A stretch of 64,000 nucleotides of DNA from Vibrio amylolyticus (GTDB lineage Bacteria > Pseudomonadota > Gammaproteobacteria > Enterobacterales > Vibrionaceae): positions 30,204-94,203 of the forward strand of contig NZ_JAJHVV010000016.1 in assembly GCF_023145695.1 (NCBI RefSeq), written 5' to 3'. This document shows, piece after piece, positions 43,711-52,023 of this stretch. The position numbers were made by a program, and so were the translations under genes. The notes under the pieces were generated by a model that worked only from the letters and a program-made list of their open reading frames with translations, did no database searches and was not told where the DNA came from. Position 1 is the first letter of the stretch. The number at the start of each line of letters is the position of its first letter.

Positions 43711-43762
43711 GTGTGTACAAATCACTTAATATGAGTTCATTTAGAAGTGAGTTAAAACGAAC

Positions 43763-44950
43763 TTATACCCATTGACCTGCAACATAGCCGCTCGACCAGC
43801 TCCATTGGAAATTATAACCACCTAACCAGCCAGTAACGTCCATCACTTCTCCAACAAAGTACAAGCCCGATACGCTTTTACACTCCATCGTTTTAGAAGA
43901 TAACTGGTCGGTATCAACACCACCAAGCGTCACTTCAGCCGTTCGGTACCCTTCAGTGCCATTTGGCGCAACTTGCCAGTTTTCTAGTAGAGTAACCACT
44001 GCTTCAAGTTCTTTAGAGTTAAACTGTTTCAATGGCTTATCCGTCAGCTCTTTACGCTCGATAAGTACATCCAGTAAACGTTTTGGAAGCGCCTTAGCTA
44101 AGGTGTTTTTTAGGCTCTGGTTTGGGTGCTGCTCTCGTGCTTGCTCAAGCAGCGCTTCAATGTCGTCATTTGGCACGAGGTTAATGGAGACGCTTTGCCC
44201 CGCTTTCCAAAATGATGAAACTTGTAAAATAGAAGGGCCAGAGAGGCCACGATGGGTAAATAGAAGCGCTTCTTTAAACAAAGTACCATCTTGAGTCGTT
44301 ACTTCTGCAGGTATCGCTATACCAGACAGTGATGCTAAATCGTCTTTGTCTTTATTATGTAAAGTGAAAGGGACTAATCCAGCCGAAGTTGGGACGATCG
44401 ATAAACCAAATTGCTCAGCAAGCTTATAACCGAAGGGCGTTGCCCCCAGTTTAGGCATTGATAAACCACCGGTTGCCACCACTAATGACTTGCAGAGCGT
44501 GGTTTCACCATTGAGCTTCATTGTGAAGCCCGACTCTTGCTTCTCAACTTCAGTGACTTCAACTTGATATCGTTGCGTAATGTTCTCAAGCTTACACTCA
44601 TCCAAGAGCATGCTAACAATCTGCTTTGCAGAGTCTTGGCAGAAGAGCTGACCATGTTCGCGTTCTTCAAAGTCAATCCCGTACTTACTCACCATTGAGA
44701 TAAAATCCCAGTTGGTATACTGAGAAAGTGCAGATTTTACAAAGTGGCGGTTATTGCACAGGAAGTTATTGGCTGTGACATCGTAGTTGGTAAAATTACA
44801 GCGGCCACCACCAGAGATTAGAATCTTACGGCCTGGTTTTTTTGCATGATCGACCAATAAGACACGTCGACCTCGCTTGCCGGCTTCCGCTGCACACATT
44901 AAGCCAGCAGCTCCCGCGCCAATAATTACGACATCAAATTGGTTGCTCAT
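43763..44950 (-). CDS. HI0933/YhiN-family flavoprotein (NAD(P)/FAD-dependent oxidoreductase)
   Basis: A 395-residue protein with an N-terminal FAD-binding Rossmann motif (VIIGAGAAGLMCAAEAGKRG, residues 8-27) and the family signature PGRKILISGGGRCNFTN. Near the C terminus GLYFVGEVMDVTGWLGGYN is a second FAD contact typical of the HI0933/BaiN family. The reaction is unknown; similar proteins have been linked to tRNA modification or bile-acid reduction without proof here. In E. coli yhiN also lies near uspB and uspA. Confidence 0.9.
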   Translation of the reverse strand: MSNQFDVVIIGAGAAGLMCAAEAGKRGRRVLLVDHAKKPGRKILISGGGRCNFTNYDVTANNFLCNNRHFVKSALSQYTNWDFISMVSKYGIDFEEREHGQLFCQDSAKQIVSMLLDECKLENITQRYQVEVTEVEKQESGFTMKLNGETTLCKSLVVATGGLSMPKLGATPFGYKLAEQFGLSIVPTSAGLVPFTLHNKDKDDLASLSGIAIPAEVTTQDGTLFKEALLFTHRGLSGPSILQVSSFWKAGQSVSINLVPNDDIEALLEQAREQHPNQSLKNTLAKALPKRLLDVLIERKELTDKPLKQFNSKELEAVVTLLENWQVAPNGTEGYRTAEVTLGGVDTDQLSSKTMECKSVSGLYFVGEVMDVTGWLGGYNFQWSWSSGYVAGQWV

Positions 44951-45020
44951 GTTTTTGCTCTTCTATAAATGACAAACAGGTTATTCAACTATCGAGATAG
45001 TACTGGTCAATTTTGGAAAT

Positions 45021-45046
45021 AAAAAAGGATGTGCAAAAGCACATCC
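45021..45046 (-). terminator. Terminator of uspB
   Basis: GGATGTGC-TTTT-GCACATCC followed by TTTTTT on the minus strand, about 120 bases past the uspB stop. Confidence 0.8.
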
Positions 45047-45165
45047 CTACGACGGTATCGTATTCTAACCGCAAAAAAGGTTATTGCCAATTTAGCGGGT
45101 TAGTTCATTACCTACTCAATCGTTTACTCGCAAATCGATTTTACTCGTTTATTATCCAGCAAACT

Positions 45166-45489
45166 TTAAACGAAAAACGCCATAAGCAGTGTCACACTCA
45201 ATAAACCCGCAGAAAGGATAAATAGTTCCCTCACTCGATCGCACTTACCAGTAAAGACTGGGTCGTGGTGGTGATGATATTCTTTGGTTTTTAGGTAACT
45301 ATAAAGACGGACCTGTTTGGTCATATTACCATGAGTGGTAAAGAACCCGCCCCCATCGACCTGTTGATAAAGTAACGGGTGAGCTTCGCGCATAATATAG
45401 ATTAATGAACGCAATGCAGTTAAATAGCGGGCCATATTGATGCACGTCACCAACAACAGCGCTAATAAAATAGTGTCTCCACTGATCAT
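45166..45489 (-). CDS. uspB: Universal stress protein B
   Basis: A 107-residue membrane protein with two hydrophobic helices (about 5-24 and 88-107). The UspB signatures are NMARYLTALRSL, PLLYQQVDGGGFFTTHG and KQVRLYSYL. E. coli UspB is induced in stationary phase and gives ethanol tolerance. In E. coli uspB and uspA are divergent neighbours; here ftnA is inserted between them. An unusual HHHH run lies mid-protein. Confidence 0.92.
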   Translation of the reverse strand: MISGDTILLALLLVTCINMARYLTALRSLIYIMREAHPLLYQQVDGGGFFTTHGNMTKQVRLYSYLKTKEYHHHHDPVFTGKCDRVRELFILSAGLLSVTLLMAFFV

Positions 45490-45561
45490 CTTCTCCTCCC
45501 TACATCTTCAAAAAGTGCCCGGAAAGAAAAGACGATCGTGTGAACTGTCTTTTAGCTGAAA

Positions 45562-46089
45562 TTACTCAGCTGGGGCATCCATTATTGAAGATGAACCTTC
45601 TTTAGCTAAAACAGCCAGGTCTTTGTCGATAAAGAATAGTGCTTTACCATCTTCACCCACCAACTCAAGCTTATCTAAGATCCCTTTAAATAACTTCTCT
45701 TCCTCGTGCTGCTCGGCAACGTACCACTGTAAGAAGTTAAACGTTGAGTAATCTTGAGATGTGAAAGCAACATGCGCTAGCTTATTAATTTTTTGGGTAA
45801 TCATCTGTTCATGTTCAAAGGTCAAACGAAACACATCACCCAAGCTTTCAAATTCATGTTGTGGCGCTTCAATCACACCAAGGATTGGCATTGATCCTGT
45901 CTCACTCACGTAAGTAAAAAGACGCTGCATATGCTGCATTTCTTCTACTGCATGAGTTCTGAGAAACTCCGCTGCACCTTCAAATCCTTTGTCTTCACAC
46001 CAAGCACTCATTTGTAAGTATAGATTGGATGAGAAAAATTCTAGATTTATTTGCTCATTCAATTGTTCAACCATTGCTTGTGGTAGCAT
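45562..46089 (-). CDS. ftnA: Non-haem ferritin
   Basis: A 175-residue ferritin that stores iron as ferric mineral. The ferroxidase-site residues appear in INLEFFSSNLYLQMS, AVEEMQHMQRLF (E-x2-H) and VAEQHEEEKLF. The length matches bacterial FtnA rather than bacterioferritin, and there is no haem-ligand Met in the usual place. A good AGGAG is upstream. Iron storage here is consistent with RyhB and Fur control elsewhere in the window. Confidence 0.95.
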   Translation of the reverse strand: MLPQAMVEQLNEQINLEFFSSNLYLQMSAWCEDKGFEGAAEFLRTHAVEEMQHMQRLFTYVSETGSMPILGVIEAPQHEFESLGDVFRLTFEHEQMITQKINKLAHVAFTSQDYSTFNFLQWYVAEQHEEEKLFKGILDKLELVGEDGKALFFIDKDLAVLAKEGSSSIMDAPAE

Positions 46090-46245
46090 TTTTTTCTCCT
46101 AATTCAGCTATATAACTGTTTTTACTAACTCATCACACAAACCATAACATGTTCATAACTCAATGTGGATATGGGATCACAACGGCAAAACTTCTTATAA
46201 ACAGATGCTAGAGTAATTATATCCCTACTATAAAGGAGTGAACCT

Positions 46246-46671
46246 ATGAGCTATCAACATATTTTAGTCGCCGTTGACCTTTCTGAAGACAGTAAGCTTC
46301 TGGTCGAGAAAGCCGTCGCCCTCGCTAAGCCTCTTAGCGCAAACCTCTCGTTCATTCATATCGATATTAACTATGCTGAGCTTTATACAGGGCTTATCGA
46401 TATCAACCTTGCTGAGACTCAACATCAAGCAATGGAAGCCTCGCAGAAGCAACTTCAAGATTTTGCTGACCATGCTCAATACCCAATTAAACACACTTTG
46501 GTTGGCAGCGGTGACTTAAGTAACGAGCTTTGCGATACCATTAATGAGCACAGCATTGACCTTGTCGTATGCGGGCATCATCAGGACTTTTGGAGTAAAT
46601 TACTCTCCTCGACAAGACAGCTAATCAATAGCTCCCCAGTCGATATGTTAGTCGTGCCTTTAAAAGATTAA
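46246..46671 (+). CDS. uspA: Universal stress protein A
   Basis: A 141-residue UspA-family protein. It starts MSYQHILVAVDLSEDSKLLVEKA and includes IDLVVCGHHQDFWSKLLSSTRQ. The non-ATP-binding UspA type lacks the clear G-x2-G-x9-G(S/T) motif, and here too the second half reads GHHQDFWSK without it. A good AAGGAG lies before the ATG. It is divergent from ftnA. It supports survival under starvation or oxidative stress. Confidence 0.93.
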   Translation: MSYQHILVAVDLSEDSKLLVEKAVALAKPLSANLSFIHIDINYAELYTGLIDINLAETQHQAMEASQKQLQDFADHAQYPIKHTLVGSGDLSNELCDTINEHSIDLVVCGHHQDFWSKLLSSTRQLINSSPVDMLVVPLKD

Positions 46672-46776
46672 GCGCGGATAATATAACGAGTACTCCACTG
46701 ACCAATCAATCTTCTCTATATGGGTAGGGAGATTTGGGGTAGACTGCGGACACCTTATTGATAACGACTCTTATTT

Positions 46777-47658
46777 ATGTTTTATCTTTCTGCAGTCACC
46801 CTACTATGGGCATTTTCATTTAGTTTGATTGGTGTGTATCTTGCTGGTCAGGTTGATTCTTGGTTCTCTGTCTTAATGCGTGTTGCTTTAGCCAGCCTCG
46901 TATTCATCCCTTTCACCAAGTTTCGCGCAGTACCTAATAAGCTCAAATTAAAATTGATGTGTATTGGCGGTATTCAACTCGGTTTGATGTACTGTTTCTA
47001 TTATCAATCGTTTCTTCTTCTGTCGGTTCCAGAAGTTTTACTATTCACCGTCTTCACGCCCATTTATGTCACCTTAATCTATGACCTTTTACAGCGTCGA
47101 TTTTCACCATGGTACTTAGTCACGGCTGTGATAGCCGTCTCTGGAGCGGCTTTCATTAAATTCGCAGGCATCAATGAGAACTTCATTTTAGGCTTTATGG
47201 TGGTACAAGGCGCAAACCTCTGTTTTGCCATTGGTCAGGTCGGTTATAAGTACGTCATGGAGCAAGATGAGCCTGATTTACCACAGCACTCTATCTTTGG
47301 GTATTTTTACTTCGGGGCTCTCTGCGTGGCCAGTGTTGCTTTTGCTCTGATGGGTAATATCGAAAAACTACCCACAACGTCCCTGCAATGGTGGGTACTT
47401 ACTTACTTAGGTGTAATCGCATCAGGTGTCGGTTACTTTGCGTGGAATAAAGGGGCGTGTCTCGTTAACGCTGGTGCATTAGCGGTGATGAATAATGTTC
47501 TTGTTCCTGCGGGACTTATTGTGAACATCGTCATCTGGAATCGAGATGTCGATCTTGTTAGCTTATCGATTGGCGGAGCAATTATTTTGCTTTCACTTTG
47601 GATCAATGAAACCTGGGTCAAAAAGAAAGTTGAGCAGCAGTATCAAGTTCAACGCTAG
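46777..47658 (+). CDS. EamA/DMT-superfamily transporter (CarO/YedA-like)
   Basis: A 293-residue inner-membrane protein with ten hydrophobic segments in two EamA halves. The first contains AVTLLWAFSFSLIGVYLAGQVD and the second GYFYFGALCVAS and GYFAWNKGACLVNAGALAVMNN. The substrate is unknown. It is a second, divergent relative of the transporter at 38531-39442. No ribosome site is obvious before the ATG. A perfect terminator follows. Confidence 0.88.
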   Translation: MFYLSAVTLLWAFSFSLIGVYLAGQVDSWFSVLMRVALASLVFIPFTKFRAVPNKLKLKLMCIGGIQLGLMYCFYYQSFLLLSVPEVLLFTVFTPIYVTLIYDLLQRRFSPWYLVTAVIAVSGAAFIKFAGINENFILGFMVVQGANLCFAIGQVGYKYVMEQDEPDLPQHSIFGYFYFGALCVASVAFALMGNIEKLPTTSLQWWVLTYLGVIASGVGYFAWNKGACLVNAGALAVMNNVLVPAGLIVNIVIWNRDVDLVSLSIGGAIILLSLWINETWVKKKVEQQYQVQR

Positions 47659-47678
47659 CGAAAATCCCGTACTTACTT

Positions 47679-47713
47679 AGCAAAAAGCTCACTGAAATAG
47701 TGAGCTTTTTGCT
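47679..47713. terminator. Terminator between the EamA gene and rsmJ
   Basis: AGCAAAAAGCTCACT / AGTGAGCTTTTTGCT, a perfect 15-bp stem with 5-base loop, placed between convergent genes. Confidence 0.88.
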
Positions 47714-47733
47714 ATCCGTTAGCGATAACAATA

Positions 47734-48525
47734 TTATGCCATTGAAGCCAGAACATAGACGTCGAACCGATTCTTTTTAGTCTCTATTGCCATGCTAGGC
47801 TTTTGCTCCCCTAACCAAGGTGCATAGTCAGGGCGTTTAACCACGACTCTTTTGTTGGCTAACGCTAATGCAGGCGTTATCAAATCATCGGCATCGTTAT
47901 CCGCACCAACTAATGATTGGAACACTCGCATCTCTTTTTTTACTAGCGCTGATTTCTTTTTGTTTTCGGGGTGTGGGTACATAGGATCTAGGTAGACAAT
48001 ATCAGGCTGTTCAAAGCTTTCATCTTGGCTAAGCTTTTCCAGTGCGTCATGACTAGAAGCATGAATAAGCGACATTCTTTCGCTCACCCAATGTCCAATT
48101 TCACTGTCTTGTTTTGCTCTTGTAAGCCCATCATCAAGCAGCGCAGCCACAACAGGGTGACGCTCGACCATCTGGACTTTGCAGCCTAATGAAGCTAACA
48201 CAAACGCATCGCGGCCTAACCCTGCGGTTCCATCTAAAACCGTTGGTGTTACACCTTTATTTAAACCTGCCGCTTTGGCTATCGCTTGCCCTTTTCCACC
48301 ACCAAATTTACGCCGATGAGCCACTGCGCCTCCCGCTAAATCAACATAAATGGCACCTAACTTAGGTTCATCTAATTTTCGCAGCTCAAGGTGCTCTTCA
48401 GTTAGAACCAAGGCAAAGTTACTTGAGGCATCATGCGTCAACTTCCAGCGCTCAGCAAGGCTATTAAGTGTATGTTGTTGAGACGGGACTTCACATATCA
48501 ATTGTAGCTGCAACGTAGGCTCCAA
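47734..48525 (-). CDS. rsmJ: 16S rRNA (guanine1516-N2)-methyltransferase RsmJ
   Basis: A 263-residue SAM methyltransferase (formerly YhiQ) that methylates G1516 of 16S rRNA. Family hallmarks are HRRKFGGGKGQAIAKA, motif I VLDGTAGLGRDAFVLASLG and the catalytic-type VYLDPMYPHP. E. coli yhiQ likewise lies in the uspA region. It stands alone with a terminator shared with its convergent neighbour. Confidence 0.95.
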   Translation of the reverse strand: MEPTLQLQLICEVPSQQHTLNSLAERWKLTHDASSNFALVLTEEHLELRKLDEPKLGAIYVDLAGGAVAHRRKFGGGKGQAIAKAAGLNKGVTPTVLDGTAGLGRDAFVLASLGCKVQMVERHPVVAALLDDGLTRAKQDSEIGHWVSERMSLIHASSHDALEKLSQDESFEQPDIVYLDPMYPHPENKKKSALVKKEMRVFQSLVGADNDADDLITPALALANKRVVVKRPDYAPWLGEQKPSMAIETKKNRFDVYVLASMA

Positions 48526-48622
48526 ACGTTAGTCAATGAGTAAAAATAGACGGCAGAAGTCTACCTGTTTTTTTTATCGCTTTCTCTAGTTTATCTAATG
48601 ACAATGATTACTGTTCTATGAG

Positions 48623-50941
48623 TTAGGCCTCTTCCACTTCTCGGATAAAGCGCTCAATAGGCATTGGCTTACCAATGAAGTAGCCCTGCCCATAATCAAC
48701 GCCTAACTCAATAAGACGATCGATGATCTCACTATTTTCGACAAACTCAGCCACGGTTTTTTTACCCATTTGCTTGGCTAAATCATTAATAGACCTAACC
48801 ATAACGTAATCCATCTCATTGACATCAATATCACGCACAAATAGACCGTCTATTTTGACGATATCAACCGGTAGCTTCTTCAAGTAGCCAAAAGACGAAA
48901 GGCCTGATCCAAAGTCATCTAACGCAATCACACAGCCCAACGCTTTTAGCTTACCGAAGAAGTCGATAGATTGGTCCATGTTATTCATCGCTGCTGTTTC
49001 GGTAATTTCAAAGCAGATCTTGCTGCACGATACAGGGCTACTTTTTAGTTCAAGCAGTAGAAAGTCGATGAATTCTTGATTGCCTATCGATTGTCCAGAC
49101 AGGTTAATCGAGCAACCGTGTATTCGCTCCCCCTCCTCAGGGTGGTCCTCTAGCCATTTTAGAGTATGGCTAACGACATATTTGTCTATGAGATGAGCAA
49201 TATTGTAACGTTCTGAAGCGGGTATAAAGACACCTGGAGATATGTAATCCCCTTTATGGTTTCGAATTCGAGAAAGAATTTCAAAACGGAGTACTGAATT
49301 ATCGCCATCCAAGCTTAAGATACGTTGAGCGAATAACTCAATGCGATCGTATTCTAGAGCATCGTGCACGAGATTAACGCACTCCATCTCTAGCTCTCTT
49401 TGTTGCAGCTCTTTGTCATCAATTTGGTATAGGTTGTATCGATTTCGTCCTTCTTCTTTTGCCACGTGACAAGCCGTATCAGCTTGAGCGTGCACCATTT
49501 GTGGTGACGCGGCTGTATGGTCGATAAGTCGAATACCAATTGAGCACGTTAACTTCAAACGGATGTGATCCCACAAAAACGCCTGCTCTCCTAGGGTCTT
49601 TATTATGTTCCTCGACAGTTTGATTGCGTCGAGCTCTGTGCAGTCTTTAAGTAAAATTGCAAACTCATCGCCACCCATTCGAGCTAAAATTGCGTTATAG
49701 GGCAGTATACTTTCTAGCATACTTGCGGCAAATTGAATCGCCGCATCGCCCGCCTCATGACCAGCGGTATCATTAAGGACTTTGAGTTGATCCATATCTA
49801 AATAGAGCATGGCATGAGATCTCAGGTGACTTTCAATCTCTTTTACTGCCTTTTCTAGCTCAAGTTCAAAGTGGTTGCGATTATATGTATCGGTAAGGAG
49901 ATCAAACCTTGCTTGATAAGCGAGTTGGTCCGCCAGTTGGCGCATTTCAGAGATATCCTCACCAACAATAAGTACTTGTCCAGACTCAACCATTGAACGA
50001 ATATTCTCTCGAACATAGATGACGCTTCCATCAAAGTGTTTGTACTCCACCTCTCGTCGCCATACCCCTTCAATTGCCTGACTAGGCTGAAGTAGAACCT
50101 TCTTTGCCGATAGAGACTCATCACTGAGGTAAAACTCACTCAGCTTATGTCCAAGAATATCACTGGATGGATAGCCAAGTAACCGCTCAGCAAAACGGTT
50201 AACCTGCTGGATTCGATTGTCATCATCAATAGTAATCATCATCACTGGCTGCTGATCGTAATAGTGACTCAGTTTCGCTTCTCGTTGGAAGAGCTTATCT
50301 TCTGTTACTTTACGTGTCGTGATATCACGAGCTTCGAGAAGGTATAGTTGGTCATAACCTACATGCTTGGTCATCGCCTTTAATGAAAGGTCTAATACAA
50401 TCACCCCGCGCTCTCGTTGCCACACCTCGCCCTCGAATTGCTTGCTCTGACTCGTGCCATGGTTAGAGAAAAACTGTTTAATTTGATCGGCTGATTTATT
50501 GTGCCAGTGCTTGTGATACCAGATGGGCTTATCAAGCTGATAACTTTGATCGTAAATAAGACTTTGAAGTTTACTATTGCTTGATATCAGCCGTCCGTGA
50601 CCATCTAAAATACCAATGTATTGATAGCTTTGATCAAATACTGACTCAAGTATCATTTGGCTCTGCTCAGCCGCTTGGCGACTGATTTTTATTTTGTTGA
50701 GATAATAGACTAACGCAAATATCACCAACAACATGACAAACAGTATTACGACAAGTAATTGAAGCTCTCTATCATATAAGTCCGTGTTCTGGCGTGGGTC
50801 TGAGGAGGTGTTTACCTGTGCGCTGTCTGCCAAAGCAGTGTCATCAGAAACCACCAGCAACTCTGTCGCATAAGAATCGGTTACATGGGAAAGATTAAAT
50901 ATAGCCCCAGAGACCAATAGCAAGATGAAGAAGTGGCGCAC
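48623..50941 (-). CDS. Membrane PAS-GGDEF-EAL cyclic-di-GMP protein with variant EAL motif
   Basis: A 772-residue protein with an N-terminal signal or anchor (about 1-22), a periplasmic stretch of about 35 residues, and a membrane helix at about 62-84 (LLVVILFVMLLVIFALVYYL). Two PAS domains follow (about 95-215 and 225-340). The GGDEF motif is intact at residues 423-427 (RMGGDEFAILL). The EAL motif reads EIL at residue 554 (RFEILSRIRN). NLSGQSI, EITETAAM and LDDFGSGLSS are kept, so phosphodiesterase activity may remain. It is transcribed divergently from asnC. Confidence 0.92.
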   Translation of the reverse strand: MRHFFILLLVSGAIFNLSHVTDSYATELLVVSDDTALADSAQVNTSSDPRQNTDLYDRELQLLVVILFVMLLVIFALVYYLNKIKISRQAAEQSQMILESVFDQSYQYIGILDGHGRLISSNSKLQSLIYDQSYQLDKPIWYHKHWHNKSADQIKQFFSNHGTSQSKQFEGEVWQRERGVIVLDLSLKAMTKHVGYDQLYLLEARDITTRKVTEDKLFQREAKLSHYYDQQPVMMITIDDDNRIQQVNRFAERLLGYPSSDILGHKLSEFYLSDESLSAKKVLLQPSQAIEGVWRREVEYKHFDGSVIYVRENIRSMVESGQVLIVGEDISEMRQLADQLAYQARFDLLTDTYNRNHFELELEKAVKEIESHLRSHAMLYLDMDQLKVLNDTAGHEAGDAAIQFAASMLESILPYNAILARMGGDEFAILLKDCTELDAIKLSRNIIKTLGEQAFLWDHIRLKLTCSIGIRLIDHTAASPQMVHAQADTACHVAKEEGRNRYNLYQIDDKELQQRELEMECVNLVHDALEYDRIELFAQRILSLDGDNSVLRFEILSRIRNHKGDYISPGVFIPASERYNIAHLIDKYVVSHTLKWLEDHPEEGERIHGCSINLSGQSIGNQEFIDFLLLELKSSPVSCSKICFEITETAAMNNMDQSIDFFGKLKALGCVIALDDFGSGLSSFGYLKKLPVDIVKIDGLFVRDIDVNEMDYVMVRSINDLAKQMGKKTVAEFVENSEIIDRLIELGVDYGQGYFIGKPMPIERFIREVEEA

Positions 50942-51056
50942 TCAGGTTGTCTCATATTTTTAACAATTGTTAATAGTATCATCGCTGTCGATAAAATATA
51001 CTAGCGTTCATCCCGTTTACTTTGCTATAGACGTGCAACTAAAGGCTAAATATTTC

Positions 51057-51515
51057 ATGCAACACGCAAAACTTGATGATCTTGATAAGGCTATTTTGAA
51101 GACCTTAATGGAAGATGCACGAAAACCCTACGCTGAAATGGCAAAGAGCTTTGATGTTAGCCCGGCAACCATCCACGTAAGAATCGAAAAGATGAAGTCT
51201 GCTGAGATCATTCAAGGTACTGAGGTTATCGTTAATACTAAGAAGTTAGGTTACGACGTATGCTGTTTTATCGGTATCAACCTAAACGCTGCTCGGGACT
51301 ATCACTCTGCCATTGAGAAACTTAACGCGCTGGAAGAAGTCGTTGAAGCGTATTATACAACTGGTGCCTACAACATCTTTGTAAAGCTGATGTGTAAGTC
51401 AATTGAAGAGCTTCAGTTTGTGTTAATTGATAAGCTTCAAGCGATTGATGAAGTGCAATCTACTGAAACCCTCATCTCGCTACAAAACCCGATTAACCGA
51501 AATGTGAACCCTTAA
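51057..51515 (+). CDS. asnC: Lrp/AsnC-family regulator AsnC
   Basis: A 152-residue regulator, the same length as E. coli AsnC, with closely similar sequence (DLDKAILKTLMEDARKPYAE, SPATIHVRIEKMK, TKKLGYDVCCFIGI, STETLISLQNPI). The N-terminal helix-turn-helix is followed by the RAM ligand-binding domain. I use the ATG at 51057, as the frame upstream is not conserved-like. In E. coli AsnC activates asnA; no asnA gene is adjacent here, so the target must lie elsewhere. Confidence 0.92.
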   Translation: MQHAKLDDLDKAILKTLMEDARKPYAEMAKSFDVSPATIHVRIEKMKSAEIIQGTEVIVNTKKLGYDVCCFIGINLNAARDYHSAIEKLNALEEVVEAYYTTGAYNIFVKLMCKSIEELQFVLIDKLQAIDEVQSTETLISLQNPINRNVNP

Positions 51516-51588
51516 TTACAACGCAATGTTTAATAATAGTAGTCGAGAACTACCTTGAATCATTTGCATACAACCCATACAAAAAAAA

Positions 51589-51623
51589 AGAAAGAGCCCC
51601 ATAGGAATATGAGGCTCTTTCTT
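51589..51623. terminator. Terminator between asnC and tsrA
   Basis: AAAGAAAGAGCC with GGCTCTTTCTTT, plus an inner CATA/TATG, forms a strong hairpin with A and T runs, between convergent genes. Confidence 0.85.
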
Positions 51624-51654
51624 TATAATTCTTAATATCTTAACTACTTATGTC

Positions 51655-51936
51655 TTATTTATTTAAGTAGGCTTGAAGCTCTTCTGGTGAGATCCCTTGC
51701 TCGGCTAATTGCTTAGCAAGAATTTCAATTTGCTCACCTTTTCTCGATTCAATCACTTGCTGAAACTGAAAAACGATATCACGCAGTACATCAATAGGCA
51801 CTTGCTTCGCTGCACTACGAATACGTTCACCACTTTGGTTACCCATCTCATTAAGAAGCTTACCAAACATGACTTTTTCCGGCGCCTCATCCAGTTGCTC
51901 TAGAGCACGCGCCATTTCATAAGTTGTCATCGACAT
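51655..51936 (-). CDS. tsrA: TsrA-like H-NS-domain regulator without DNA-binding domain
   Basis: A 93-residue protein matching the N-terminal oligomerisation half of H-NS: IRSAAKQVPIDVLRDIVFQF corresponds to the H-NS helix, and LAKQLAEQGISPEELQAYL to the H-NS segment before its linker. The C-terminal DNA-binding domain of H-NS is absent. In Vibrio cholerae TsrA (VC0070, as I recall) is a small regulator with an H-NS-like structure that controls type VI secretion and virulence genes. Both are beside a Bcr-type transporter. Function probably depends on pairing with H-NS. Confidence 0.8.
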   Translation of the reverse strand: MSMTTYEMARALEQLDEAPEKVMFGKLLNEMGNQSGERIRSAAKQVPIDVLRDIVFQFQQVIESRKGEQIEILAKQLAEQGISPEELQAYLNK

Positions 51937-52023
51937 TATTATTTAGTATCCACTGCATTATATATGTTACGTGAGAGGCTAAATATACACCTGTTTTAAG
52001 GGTAATAAAACATCATATTATAT

